NCBI RefSeq assembly: GCF_031157275.1
Contig: NZ_JAVIFW010000003.1
Span: forward strand, 124,001 to 188,000
Reading direction: 5' to 3'
From: Streptomyces sp. LHD-70
Lineage (GTDB): Bacteria > Actinomycetota > Actinomycetes > Streptomycetales > Streptomycetaceae
Length of the DNA: 64,000 nucleotides
Part shown: one piece after another, positions 9,106-17,337 of the stretch
How the letters are laid out: each line of letters begins with the position of its first letter
Numbering within the stretch: the first letter of the stretch is position 1
Made by a program: the position numbers and the translations under genes
The notes under the pieces: generated by a model
What the model saw: only the letters and a program-made list of their open reading frames with translations
What the model was told of the DNA's origin: nothing
Databases searched by the model: none

Positions 9106-9714
9106 ATGGCCTACCGCAAGACCCCTGCCGAGATCCGCCGCCTCGAAGCCACCCGCGAGCGGCTCGTCACCTGCGCCACCGAGGTCGTCACCGAGGTGGG
9201 CTGGGCCCAGGCCTCCGTCTCCGCGGTCGCCGACGCGGCCGGGATCGCCGCCGGCTCCGTCTACCAGCACTTCCCGTCCAAGTCGGCCCTCGCCGTCGAG
9301 GTGTTCCGGCGTGCGGCGGGGCGCGAGGTCGAGGTGCTCGGCGAGGTCCTGCACGCGCCGGGCGACCCGGTCGAGCGCCTCAGCCGCGCCGTCGAGGTGT
9401 TCGCCCGCCGCGCCCTGCAGAACCGCGGTCTCGCGTACGCCCTGCTCGCAGCCCCCGCCGAACCCGCGGTCGGCGCCGAGCGCCTGGAGTTCCGGCGGCG
9501 CTACCGCGTGCTCTTCGCGGAGGTGGTGCGCGACGGGATGACGCAGGGAGCGCTGCCCCAGCAGGACGACGAGATCACCGCGGCGGCACTCAGCGGCGCG
9601 ATCGGCGAGGTCCTCGTCTATCCGCTCGGCGACCCCGAGAAGCGCGCCGTCGACACCTTCATCGCCGAGCTGACCGCCATGGCACTGCGCTGCGTGGGCG
9701 CCCCACACGACTGA
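9106..9714 (+). CDS. TetR/AcrR-family transcriptional regulator
   Basis: A 202-residue regulator with the N-terminal helix-turn-helix at about residues 20-60 (VSAVADAAGIAAGSVYQHFPSK in two short pieces) and a helical ligand domain. It is divergent from the acyl-CoA ligase gene, with about 120 bases between the starts, and is followed by aidB on the same strand. I infer that it represses both flanking transcription units and responds to an acyl-CoA. No ribosome binding site is obvious upstream of the ATG. Confidence 0.85.
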   Translation: MAYRKTPAEIRRLEATRERLVTCATEVVTEVGWAQASVSAVADAAGIAAGSVYQHFPSKSALAVEVFRRAAGREVEVLGEVLHAPGDPVERLSRAVEVFARRALQNRGLAYALLAAPAEPAVGAERLEFRRRYRVLFAEVVRDGMTQGALPQQDDEITAAALSGAIGEVLVYPLGDPEKRAVDTFIAELTAMALRCVGAPHD

Positions 9715-9720
9715 CCGACC

Positions 9721-9804
9721 CCGAAGTCCTACGGAAGTCCCCCGAAGTCCTACGGAAGTCCCACGCAAGTCCTACGGAAGTCCCGCGAAAGCCCTACGGA
9801 GGAG
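9721..9804. repeat. 21-bp tandem repeat array (four copies) upstream of aidB
   Basis: Four 21-base units lie end to end between the TetR stop and the aidB start: the first two are identical and the third and fourth diverge by a few bases. The final unit supplies the GGAGGAG ribosome binding site of aidB. Each unit contains GTCCTACGGAAGT. Copy number could affect the leader length or readthrough from the regulator gene. Confidence 0.95.
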
Positions 9805-9808
9805 CCCC

Positions 9809-11467
9809 ATGACCACGGCCGCCGCCCCGAGCAGCCACCCCACCGCCGTGACCCACCAAGTCACCAACCAGGCACCCCCGTTGACGGGCCACGACGCCGC
9901 CGACGACCCGGTCCTGATTGAGGGCGTACGCCGCGAGGGCGCCGCGTGGCACCTCGACGACCTGCACACGTTCGGCCGGTTCGCCGGCAGCGAGGAGGCC
10001 CGCACCTGGGCCGACCAGGCCAACCGCTTCGAGCCTGAACTGCGCACCCACGACCGCTACGGCAACCGCGTCGACGAGGTCGACTTCCACCCCGCGTACC
10101 ACTCCCTGCTCACCGCCACCGTCGGCGCGGGCGCGGCCGGTTCCGCGTGGGCGGACGAGCGGCCCGGCGCACATGTCGCGCGCGCCGCGACGTTCATGGT
10201 GGCCACCATGCTGGAGCAGGGCCACATGTGCCCGGTCTCCATGACCTACGCCGTCGTCCCCGCCCTGCGCCACGCCCCCGACCTCGCCAAGACGTACGAG
10301 CCGCTGCTCACCAGCACCGTCTACGACCCGGGACTGCGCACCCCCACTGGCAAGCGCGGGCTGCTCGCCGGGATGGGCATGACCGAGAAGCAGGGCGGCA
10401 CCGACGTCCGCGCCAACACCACCGCCGCGACCGAACAGGCCGACGGGACCTGGCGGTTGCGCGGCCACAAGTGGTTCACCAGCGCCCCGATGAACGACCT
10501 GTTCCTCGTCCTCGCCCAGGCGCCCGGCGGGCTCTCCTGCTTCCTCGTGCCGCGCGTCCTGCCCGACGGCAGCCGCAACACCTTCCGCATCCAGCGCCTC
10601 AAGGACAAGCTCGGCAACCGCTCCAACGCCTCCAGCGAGCCGGAGTTCGACGACACCGTGGCGTGGCTCGTCGGGGCCGAGGGCAAGGGTGTGCGGACCA
10701 TCATCGAGATGGTCACGATGACCCGCCTCGACTGCGTCCTCGGCTCCGCGGGCCATATCCGCGAGGCCCTCGCGCAGGCGGCCCACCACACCCGGTACCG
10801 CTCGGTCTTCGGCGCCAAGCTCATCGACCAGCCGCTGATGCGGAACGTCCTCGCCGACCTCGGCCTGGAGTCGGAGGCGGCCACCACCCTCGGCCTGCGC
10901 CTCGCCGGGGCCGCCGACCGGGCGCAGCGGGGCGACGCCCAGGAGCGCGCGTTCCTGCGCCTGGCCACCGCCGTCTCCAAGTACTGGGTGTGCAAGCGCC
11001 AGCCCACGATCGTCGCCGAGACCCTGGAGTGCCTCGGCGGCAACGGCTACGACGAGGCCTCCGGCATGCCGCGGCTCTACCGCGAGGCCCCGCTCAACGG
11101 CATCTGGGAGGGCTCCGGCAACGTCAACGCGCTCGACATGCTGCGCGCCATGACCCGCGAACCGGAGTCCCTGGAGGCGTTCCGTACGGAGATCGAGTCC
11201 GCGGCCGGCGCCGACGCCCGACTCGACGCGGCCTGGCGGGAGTTGCAGGACCAGCTCGTCCTCACCGAGGACGCCCCGCTGCGCGCCCGCCGCGTCATCG
11301 AACGCGCGGCGCTCGTCCTACAGGGCTCCCTCCTCGTACGGCACGCGCCCGCAGCCGTCGCCGACGCGTTCTGCGCCTCCCGACTCGCCGGTGACCAGGG
11401 CCTGGCCTTCGGGACACTGGCGCCGGGGACGGACTTCACGGCAATCCTGGAGCGGCTGCCCGCGTGA
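9809..11467 (+). CDS. aidB: AidB-like acyl-CoA dehydrogenase
   Basis: A 552-residue FAD protein of the AidB branch of acyl-CoA dehydrogenases. It keeps the AidB-specific blocks MGMTEKQGG and DV, HKWFTSAP, LKDKLGNRSNAS, MTRLDCVLGS and ECLGGNGY, and ends with the additional helical domain seen in E. coli AidB, a flavoprotein of the alkylation (Ada) response. AidB binds DNA and is thought to protect it or detoxify alkylators. Here it sits behind a TetR regulator, not near ada, so its control differs. GGAGGAG at the end of the 21-bp repeat array gives the ribosome binding site. Confidence 0.9.
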   Translation: MTTAAAPSSHPTAVTHQVTNQAPPLTGHDAADDPVLIEGVRREGAAWHLDDLHTFGRFAGSEEARTWADQANRFEPELRTHDRYGNRVDEVDFHPAYHSLLTATVGAGAAGSAWADERPGAHVARAATFMVATMLEQGHMCPVSMTYAVVPALRHAPDLAKTYEPLLTSTVYDPGLRTPTGKRGLLAGMGMTEKQGGTDVRANTTAATEQADGTWRLRGHKWFTSAPMNDLFLVLAQAPGGLSCFLVPRVLPDGSRNTFRIQRLKDKLGNRSNASSEPEFDDTVAWLVGAEGKGVRTIIEMVTMTRLDCVLGSAGHIREALAQAAHHTRYRSVFGAKLIDQPLMRNVLADLGLESEAATTLGLRLAGAADRAQRGDAQERAFLRLATAVSKYWVCKRQPTIVAETLECLGGNGYDEASGMPRLYREAPLNGIWEGSGNVNALDMLRAMTREPESLEAFRTEIESAAGADARLDAAWRELQDQLVLTEDAPLRARRVIERAALVLQGSLLVRHAPAAVADAFCASRLAGDQGLAFGTLAPGTDFTAILERLPA

Positions 11468-11480
11468 GCGGTGGGGCCCG

Positions 11481-11655
11481 ATAGGGGCGCGGGGCTGTGA
11501 CCTTTGCGGCTCCGCCGCGGGGCGCGACCAGCCACGACGGCGCGACAGCCGAACGGCCGCGAAGCGGGGTCCAGGGGCGGCAGCCCCGGGAAGGGGGCCC
11601 GGGGCGCAGCCCCGGAGCTGTCCGCTGAGGACTTTCGGGAAGGGGCGGGCAGGGG
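11481..11655 (+). repeat. Dispersed convergent-end element, copy 1
   Basis: The sequence starts with GGGGCGCGGGGCTGTGAC, contains the hairpin GCGGCTCCGCCGC, then CGACCAGCCACGACGGCG, and ends with CTTTCGGGAAGGGGCGGG. It fills the space between the convergent 3' ends of aidB and cbiO. Three other copies occur at 25460, 38345 and 54072. The several GC hairpins could act as a bidirectional terminator. Confidence 0.9.
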
Positions 11656-11660
11656 GACAA

Positions 11661-12500
11661 TCACCCCTCGCGCCGCACCATCCACCCCGCCAACTCCTCC
11701 GCCGTACGCGGCAGTTCCCCACCACCCGGCACCAACCCCCGCCCCCGCAGCAGCGACTCCACCGCCACCCCCCACGGCAACCGCAACCCCGCCTCCGCAA
11801 GGCGGGAACGGTCGGCCAGCATCACCGGGCCCGGACCGCACCGCACCCCCGACGGAGTCAGCAGCGCCGCGTCATCCGCCCAGCGCAGCGCGAGGTCCAC
11901 GTCGTGGGTGGCCATGACGACCGTCGTACCCGTGGCCCGCAACCCCTCAAGCGTGTCGAGGAGCCGCTCCTGCCCGTCGGGGTCGAGCCCGGCCGTGGGC
12001 TCGTCGAGGATCAGGACGCGCGGCCGCATCGCCACGGCCCCGGCGATCGCGGTGCGCTTGCGCTGCCCGTACGAAAGGAGGTGCGTGGGCCGGTCCGCGA
12101 GGCCGGTGATGTCGAGGGCCGCCAGGGCCTCGGAGACCCGGGCGCGCACCTCCGGCTCGGGCAGCCCCAGATTGAGCGGACCGAACGACACGTCCTGCGC
12201 GACGGACGCCGCGAACAGCTGGTCGTCCGGGTCCTGCACCACCAGCTGCACGCTGGTGCGCAGCCGGAGCAGCCCCTTGCGGCCGTACGTCACCGGGGTG
12301 CCGTCGACGCTCAACTGCCCTGCGTCCGGCCGCAGTCCACCGCTGAGCAGCCGCATCAGCGTGGTCTTGCCGCTGCCGTTGCGGCCGAGCAGGGCGAGGG
12401 CCCGGCCCTCGGGGACGTCGAAGTCGAGCCCGTCGAGCACGGTCGGGCCGTCCTCGTAGGCGTAGCGGGCACCCCGCAGGGAGACCAGGGGCACGCTCAT
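11661..12500 (-). CDS. cbiO: Cobalt ECF/ABC transporter ATP-binding protein CbiO
   Basis: A 279-residue ATPase with Walker A GRNGSGKTT, signature LLSYGQRKRTAIAGAV (LSxGQ type), Walker B RVLILDEPTAGLD and the switch histidine in ATHDVDLAL. It powers the CbiMNQO cobalt importer at the cytoplasmic face of the membrane. The ATG overlaps the stop of cbiQ (ATGA), so it is the last gene of a translationally coupled operon. It converges with aidB across dispersed element copy 1. Confidence 0.93.
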   Translation of the reverse strand: MSVPLVSLRGARYAYEDGPTVLDGLDFDVPEGRALALLGRNGSGKTTLMRLLSGGLRPDAGQLSVDGTPVTYGRKGLLRLRTSVQLVVQDPDDQLFAASVAQDVSFGPLNLGLPEPEVRARVSEALAALDITGLADRPTHLLSYGQRKRTAIAGAVAMRPRVLILDEPTAGLDPDGQERLLDTLEGLRATGTTVVMATHDVDLALRWADDAALLTPSGVRCGPGPVMLADRSRLAEAGLRLPWGVAVESLLRGRGLVPGGGELPRTAEELAGWMVRREG

Positions 12501-13246
12501 GGCAGCAGCCTTTCCAGTACGAGAGTGAGGGCCGCCAGGGCGAGCAGCAGCGCGAGGCTCGCCCCGACGAAGCGACGCGAGACCCGCACGTCGGGCACGA
12601 GCACATGCAGAGTGCCGTCGTACCCGCGCCCCGCGAGCCCCGCCTGCAGCCGGCTCGCCCGGTCGAAGGCCCGCACGAACGCCGTCGCACCGAGCCCCGC
12701 GAGGGACCGCCAGGCCGCCGCGCGCGTGGTGTGCCCGAGCCGCGCGGCCTGCGCCTGCCGGACGCGGCTCATGGAGTCGAGGAGCAGAAAGCTCATCCGG
12801 TACGTCACGAGCGCCACGTCCACCACCGGCGCGGGCACACCGGCCCTGACCAGTCGCGGCAGCAGATCCGACAGCGGCGTGGTGAACGCGAGCAGCAGCA
12901 CCCCGAGCGAGGCCGCCGACGTACGCAGGAGCAGCTCACCGGCCCGTACGGGACCGCCGTCCGCCAGACCCACAAGGCCGCCCGGCCCGCCGACCTGGAC
13001 GAGGAGCGTCAGGGCGCCGGTCACGCAGAAGCCGAGCGGGATCCGGTACGCGCGCCAGAGTTTGCGAGGCGGCACCCCGGCCGGCCCGAGCAGCAGCGCG
13101 AGCGCGGCGGCGAGCACCAGCGCGGCACCGGGCCACGGCGGCAGGGAGATCGCGAGCACGGTCAGGCCGAGCCCGAGCACGGCCTTGTCCACGGGGTGGC
13201 GGCGGCGCCAGCGACTGCTGTGCGCCGCCGCGTCGATGGGCAGCAC
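12497..13246 (-). CDS. cbiQ: Cobalt ECF transporter transmembrane protein CbiQ
   Basis: A 249-residue membrane protein with about five helices and the cytoplasmic coupling region typical of EcfT/CbiQ (MSRVRQAQAARLGH, with Ala-Arg-Gly-like motifs later in the chain). It forms the core that links the ATPase to the CbiM binding subunit. Start is a GTG six bases after the cbiN stop; the stop overlaps cbiO. Confidence 0.9.
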   Translation of the reverse strand: MLPIDAAAHSSRWRRRHPVDKAVLGLGLTVLAISLPPWPGAALVLAAALALLLGPAGVPPRKLWRAYRIPLGFCVTGALTLLVQVGGPGGLVGLADGGPVRAGELLLRTSAASLGVLLLAFTTPLSDLLPRLVRAGVPAPVVDVALVTYRMSFLLLDSMSRVRQAQAARLGHTTRAAAWRSLAGLGATAFVRAFDRASRLQAGLAGRGYDGTLHVLVPDVRVSRRFVGASLALLLALAALTLVLERLLP

Positions 13247-13252
13247 GAGCGG

Positions 13253-13660
13253 CTAGCCCTGCTCGGACCCGGCCGAGGGTCCGGGCTTCGCGGATGTGGC
13301 CGAGGGTCCGGGCTTCGCGGATGTGGCCGAGGCGGCGCGCTTCTCTGTGGCCGAGGCGGCGCGCTCCTCGCCCTGCCTCCGGCCCTTGCGCAGCCCGAAG
13401 TAGTACGCGAGGACGCCCGCGCCGATCGCCGCCTGCAGCGCGAAGAGCGCCGACTCGACCTCGCCGGACGGCGGTTCGTACAGCGGTGAGAACCAGGGCT
13501 CGTAGTCCGGGTCGATCTTTGTGATGGCGGTCTCGGCCTCGGCGTCGGCGCCCGCGAACGGCTCCTCCTTGTGGTCGCCGAGGCCGAGGGCCAGGGGCAG
13601 CACCGCGAGGGCGGCGACGACGAGGAGCAGAATCGTATTGATCTTGGCGTTGCGGCTCAT
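13253..13660 (-). CDS. cbiN: Cobalt ECF transporter accessory protein CbiN
   Basis: A 135-residue protein with two membrane helices and an external loop (EEPFAGADAEAETAI and DPDYEPWFSPLYEPPSGE). CbiN is needed for cobalt loading of CbiM. The tail is unusually long and is built from in-frame tandem duplications (ATSAKPGPS twice, and AASAT-type repeats), which the family does not normally have. The ATG overlaps the cbiM stop. Confidence 0.92.
   Translation of the reverse strand: MSRNAKINTILLLVVAALAVLPLALGLGDHKEEPFAGADAEAETAITKIDPDYEPWFSPLYEPPSGEVESALFALQAAIGAGVLAYYFGLRKGRRQGEERAASATEKRAASATSAKPGPSATSAKPGPSAGSEQG
13278..13331. repeat. 27-bp tandem duplication in the cbiN 3' end
   Basis: Two identical 27-base copies (13278-13304 and 13305-13331) are followed by a second, related duplication that contains GTGGCCGAGGCGGCGCG. 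Both keep the frame and lengthen the hydrophilic tail of CbiN. Confidence 0.95.
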
Positions 13661-14373
13661 CAGGCGTCGGCCCCCGTCTCTTCTTCCTTCTCCTGCTTGT
13701 CCTGCTGCTTGCGGGTCAACAGCACGCCGAGCCGGGTGAGTTCGCCCTTGCTCGACTGCACCAGGAGGCGCATCACCAGGACGGTGAGCAGGCCCTCGCT
13801 GACGGCCAGCGGGATCTGCGTGACGGCGAAGATGGAACCGAACTTGGCCAGCGCGCCGAGGAATCCGCTGCCCGGGTCCGGGAACGCCAGGGCGAGCTGG
13901 ACGCTGGTGACGCAGTACGTCGACAGGTCGGCGACGAACGCCCCGAAGAACACGGCGACCATCAGCGGCACGTCGTACCGCCTGAGCAACCGGTACACGG
14001 CGTACCCGGCCCAGGGCCCGACGATCGCCATGGAGAACACGTTGGCGCCCAGGGTCGTGAGGCCGCCGTGGGCGAGCAGCAGCGCCTGGAACAGCAGCGT
14101 GATCGTCCCGAGGACGGCCATGATGGGCGGCCGGAACAGGATCGCGCCGAGCCCTGTGCCCGTCGGATGCGAGCAACTGCCCGTCACCGAGGGGATCTTC
14201 AGGGCGGAAAGGACGAAGGTGAAGGCCCCGGAGGCGCCGAGGAGCAGGGTGCTCTCGGGGTGTTCCTTGACTTCACGTGTGAGGGAGCGCACTCCCTGGA
14301 CGACGAACGGGGCGGACGCGACGCTCCAGGCGATCGCGTGTGCCGGTGGCAGAAAACCTTCGGCTATGTGCAT
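13660..14373 (-). CDS. cbiM: Cobalt ECF transporter substrate-binding membrane protein CbiM
   Basis: A 237-residue protein starting MHIAEGFLP; the N-terminal Met-His and the downstream [13 protein letters not shown] loop supply metal ligands in this family (CbiM/NikM). It binds the metal and determines specificity. It is the first gene of cbiMNQO and lies behind a cobalamin riboswitch, which argues for cobalt, not nickel, as substrate. A Nur-like site further upstream makes dual metal use possible. Confidence 0.93.
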   Translation of the reverse strand: MHIAEGFLPPAHAIAWSVASAPFVVQGVRSLTREVKEHPESTLLLGASGAFTFVLSALKIPSVTGSCSHPTGTGLGAILFRPPIMAVLGTITLLFQALLLAHGGLTTLGANVFSMAIVGPWAGYAVYRLLRRYDVPLMVAVFFGAFVADLSTYCVTSVQLALAFPDPGSGFLGALAKFGSIFAVTQIPLAVSEGLLTVLVMRLLVQSSKGELTRLGVLLTRKQQDKQEKEEETGADA

Positions 14374-14414
14374 GGCTCAGCAGACCCTCTCCAGCACCTC
14401 GTGGATGGCAACGT

Positions 14415-14575
14415 GCCTTGGCCGGTCTCCTGGCTTACGGGTCGTACCGCCCGGACTCCGCCTTCCCGGGCGCTGACGCGCCCAGTGGCTGCCCCTGAGG
14501 GCTGGAGCCGGACTTCCCGATCACAGTGGCGAGGGCCGCACCGGCATCACACCGGCTTTCCCGTACACCAAGGCG
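14415..14575 (-). promoter_or_regulatory. Cobalamin riboswitch of the cbi operon
   Basis: On the minus strand the conserved blocks of the cobalamin element appear in order: GGTGTGATGCCGGTGCGG, then GCCACTGTGATCGGGAAG, GCCACTGGG, CGGGAAGGCG, and the B12-box AGCCAGGAGACCGGCC at the 3' end. The B12-box ends about 40 bases before the cbiM ATG. Such riboswitches shut down expression when adenosylcobalamin binds, usually by hiding the ribosome binding site in Actinobacteria. The region 14374-14730 otherwise contains no gene. Confidence 0.92.
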
Positions 14576-14723
14576 ACGCGACCCTACACGAACTTCCCAG
14601 ACCTGCCCTCCCCTTGTCCGGCAACCAGAACGGCCCACTCGCGTGACCCACCGGAGCCCCACCCCCGGGGCCTAGGACCATCGCCTGTTCAACAACGGCA
14701 CCTTCCCGCTGTTAGCGCGCAGG

Positions 14724-14740
14724 CTGCACATGATTTGCAA
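14724..14740 (-). promoter_or_regulatory. Possible Nur (nickel regulator) box upstream of the cbi riboswitch
   Basis: CTGCAC, five bases, then TTGCAA fits the tTGCaa-N5-ttGCAA pattern described for the Streptomyces nickel regulator Nur, with two mismatches in the left half. It is in a local AT-rich patch where the promoter of the cbi transcript is expected. The match was made by eye and may be chance. Confidence 0.35.
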
Positions 14741-14769
14741 TAAGGCGGGCCAGGGCCGCGCGCGGACCG

Positions 14770-15264
14770 ATGTCCGCCAGGCACCGGTCGTTCACCCTTG
14801 CCGTGCCGGGGAGTTCTCCCTTGCCACGGGAGCGGATCGTTCCCGCCGTCACCGCCTGCGCGGACGCCTTCCTCGACCCGCCCATCGCCAACCTCGGCCA
14901 CCGTGGCATCGCGAAGGCCGGAAAGCTGGTGCGCACCTGGCTCCGGCGCACCGCCGCCCCGGAACGGGACCTGCCCCGGGCGGCGCTCCTGATGGAGAAG
15001 GCCGGTACCGGCGGCGCCCTGTTCCGCAACCTCTACCGGGACTTCCTCGCCGAGTGCACCCAGCACGTCGACGACAGCCACCTGCGCACCGGCCACCGGA
15101 TGTACACCGAGGCGGCCGCCCTCTGGACGGAGGTCGCGGCACTCATCAGCGCGGCCGGTGAAGCGGGCGACCAGCAGGGCCTCGACCGGGCGGGCAGGCT
15201 CCTCGGCGAGCTGTCCCGCCTGGAGCGGGAAGCCATGCAGGAGTTGAGCCGCCTACGCGAGTGA
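14770..15264 (+). CDS. BtrH/DUF4872-like protein, C-terminal part only
   Basis: The 164-residue product resembles the C-terminal DUF4872 region of BtrH-type proteins: DPPIANLGHRGIAKAGKLVR, then LLMEKAGTGGALFRNLYRDF and a final Leu-rich helix. BtrH proteins carry an N-terminal cysteine acyltransferase-like domain that is absent here. The frame is open upstream only to a TGA at 14731, and no ribosome binding site precedes ATG 14770. It is probably the remnant of a longer gene cut at its 5' side. The family assignment is from memory of the motif pattern, so only moderately sure. Confidence 0.5.
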   Translation: MSARHRSFTLAVPGSSPLPRERIVPAVTACADAFLDPPIANLGHRGIAKAGKLVRTWLRRTAAPERDLPRAALLMEKAGTGGALFRNLYRDFLAECTQHVDDSHLRTGHRMYTEAAALWTEVAALISAAGEAGDQQGLDRAGRLLGELSRLEREAMQELSRLRE

Positions 15265-15409
15265 GGCCCCACGCCCAGCCGGGGTTGAGCTGTTCGGTCA
15301 TGCCGCTGGTGTACTGGCAGTCCGCCTGCGGCGGGAAGAAGCTGTACTCCAGCGTGCGCGGGGGAGTTGGTCATCCGCGCACCCTGGCCGGGGCCGCGCG
15401 CAGGCCGGT

Positions 15410-16135
15410 TCAGGGTTCGATCAGGCCTGAGCGGATCGCGTACCGGGTGAGTTCCAGGCGGTCGCGCAGGCCGAGCTTCTGCAGCAGGTTGGCGCGGTGG
15501 CGTTCGACGGTCTTGGGGCTGATGACGAGCAGGTCCGCGATCTGCTGCGAGGTGTGGCCCTCGGCGACCAGCTTGAGGATCTCCTCCTCGCGGTCCGTGA
15601 TCGTCCTCGTCGGGAGGTCCGCGCCGTCCTTGGCCCGGTCCAGGAAGTTGCGGATCAGGGCGTTGACCGCACCCGGGTAGATGAACGGCTCGTCGCGCAT
15701 CGCCGCCCGGCAGGCCTCGACGAGGTCGCGGTCGGCGACGGACTTGAGGACATAGCCGCACGCCCCGGCCCGCAGCGCCTCGAAGAAGTACTGCTCGTTG
15801 TCGTACATCGTCAGGATCAGGATCCGGGTCTGCGGCAGCAGCCGGGCCAGCTCGCGGGCCGCCTGGAGGCCGGTGAGCCGGGGCATCGCGATGTCGAGGA
15901 TGGCCAGGTCGGGGGCGTCCGCACGGGCCAGCTCGATGGCCTCGGCACCGTCCCCGGCCTCCGCGACCACCATCAGGTCCGGCTCGCTGTCGAGGATCAG
16001 GCGCACCCCTCGGCGGACGAGCGCGTGGTCGTCCGCGAGCAGGATCCGTGTGGGCGGCGTACGCGGCGTACGCGGGAACCGCTCGGGCGAAGTGCCGGGC
16101 GTGGCGGCGGAGTTGGGGAGCTCGGGCATGGTCAC
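15410..16135 (-). CDS. NarL/LuxR-type response regulator
   Basis: A 241-residue regulator with a receiver domain (ILLADDHALVRRG; phospho-acceptor Asp about residue 81 in LAILDIAMP; conserved Lys in YVLKS) and a C-terminal LuxR helix-turn-helix (TDREEEILKLVAEGHTSQQI, then SPKTVERHR). The GTG start overlaps the stop of the kinase gene (GTGA); an ATG two codons in is the alternative start. It should act as the partner of the kinase, but that kinase appears damaged, so the regulator may now be driven by another kinase or by acetyl phosphate. Confidence 0.9.
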   Translation of the reverse strand: MTMPELPNSAATPGTSPERFPRTPRTPPTRILLADDHALVRRGVRLILDSEPDLMVVAEAGDGAEAIELARADAPDLAILDIAMPRLTGLQAARELARLLPQTRILILTMYDNEQYFFEALRAGACGYVLKSVADRDLVEACRAAMRDEPFIYPGAVNALIRNFLDRAKDGADLPTRTITDREEEILKLVAEGHTSQQIADLLVISPKTVERHRANLLQKLGLRDRLELTRYAIRSGLIEP

Positions 16136-16959
16136 TTGGCCCTCTCGCGCAGCGGCGTCATGAGTCGGATCTCCGTGCCGGCGCCGTCCGGGCCCGGCCC
16201 CACGTCGAGGTGGGCGTGGCGGGCGCCGGAGTGGCGCACGATGTGGGTGAGGCTCTCCTGCGCGACCCGGTGGAGCACCAGCTCCTCGTCCGGGCCGAGT
16301 TGCGGCAGGTCGGCGTCGAAGTGGTGGCGCACGGTCAGGCGGTCCGGGGTGGTGCTCTCGCCGGACAGGGTCCGCAGCGCGCTCGTCAGGCCCAGCTCCT
16401 CCAGGACACCGGGGCGCAGGCGGCGGGCGATCCGGCGGATCTCGTCGAGGCTGCTGCGGGTGGTCTCCTGCACCTGGTGCAGCTCCGCGCGGAGCGTGGC
16501 AGGGGCGTGGTCGGCGGCGGTCTTCAGGCCGAGCAGGACCACGGTGAGGGACTGGCCGATCTCGTCGTGCAGCTCCTGGGCGATCCGGCGGCGCTCCGCC
16601 TCCTGCGCGGACAGGGCGAGCCCGCTGCTCGCGGCCCGCTCCGCCTCCAGGCGGTCCAGCATGGTGTTGAACGTCTCGATCAGGCCCGCTACCTCGCCGT
16701 GCCCGGACACCGCCGGGCGGCTGCCGGGCCGCGGACGGTCCGTCGTGGTCATCGCCCGCGTCAGCCGCTGCAACGGCGCGAGCCCGACCCGCAGCAGCGC
16801 GGCGTTGGCGATCAGCATCACGACGAGCCCGGCACCCAGGATCAGCGCCTCGGTCAGGAGCACCGGCGTGGACACGGTGACCGGCCCGAGCAGCAGCAGC
16901 GAGGCGGTCGCGAAGAGCACCGAGGCGTTGAGCAGGAAGATCCGCCAGAACAGGGACAC
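16132..16959 (-). CDS. NarX/LiaS-type sensor histidine kinase with incomplete ATPase domain
   Basis: A 275-residue kinase of the HPK7 type: two membrane helices near the N-terminus, a HAMP-like linker, and a HisKA_3 dimerisation domain with the phospho-acceptor His about residue 131 (AQELHDEIGQSL). The ATPase domain starts normally (EESLTH-like N-box at ESLTHIVRHSGA) but then jumps from HLDVGPGPDGAG straight to the last strand TEIRL. The G1 and G2 boxes that bind ATP are absent. Relatives are about 80-100 residues longer. GTG start chosen with GAGGAG upstream. Probably a non-functional or non-phosphorylating form. Confidence 0.8.
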   Translation of the reverse strand: MSLFWRIFLLNASVLFATASLLLLGPVTVSTPVLLTEALILGAGLVVMLIANAALLRVGLAPLQRLTRAMTTTDRPRPGSRPAVSGHGEVAGLIETFNTMLDRLEAERAASSGLALSAQEAERRRIAQELHDEIGQSLTVVLLGLKTAADHAPATLRAELHQVQETTRSSLDEIRRIARRLRPGVLEELGLTSALRTLSGESTTPDRLTVRHHFDADLPQLGPDEELVLHRVAQESLTHIVRHSGARHAHLDVGPGPDGAGTEIRLMTPLRERAK

Positions 16960-16985
16960 GGGTGTGCGGGCTCCTCGGGGTCGAT

Positions 16986-17033
16986 GTCCGTCGTTGGTTG
17001 CTGCACCAGGTCCGTCGTTGGTTGCTGCACCAG
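16986..17033. repeat. Perfect 24-bp tandem duplication
   Basis: Two identical 24-base units (16986-17009 and 17010-17033), each ending GCTGCACCAG, lie just upstream of the kinase gene. The 378-base stretch between the kinase and the next gene (16960-17337) contains this duplication, a second repeat array and no supported gene. Confidence 0.95.
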
Positions 17034-17243
17034 CCAGCCTCCGCGCCGAGCAGTGGATCTGTCCATCGGGGCCACCACCCATCTGGTACGGGAGCCGTGT
17101 GAGACGCCCGCGTGAGCGGGAGCCCTCGCGGCGCACGAGGTGCGCGAGGTGCACGTTTCCCCCACCCCGATATGGGTGCCCGTGCCGACCCCGATGGTTC
17201 CGGGCGGGGGGTCGCAACGAGGGTGGAATGGCGGCCTCCGCGC

Positions 17244-17327
17244 GCTGGGCCCTAGAGGAGCCGACGGCAGGGCTGGGCCCTTGAGGAGCCGACGACGGGG
17301 CTGGGCCTTGAGGAGCCGACCACAGGG
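17244..17327. repeat. 28-bp tandem repeat (three copies) upstream of the permease remnant
   Basis: Three 28-base units beginning GCTGGGCC and containing GAGGAGCCGAC stand immediately before the ATG at 17338. Units differ at a few positions. Each contains a GAGGAG that looks like a ribosome binding site; the GGGAGGAG just after the last unit is the one correctly placed for the gene. Confidence 0.95.
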
Positions 17328-17337
17328 AGGAGCGGCC

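Noticed and set aside
9721..9804. Regular 21-bp repeats as a CRISPR array
   Set aside because: Units are directly adjacent without spacers and no cas gene is present.
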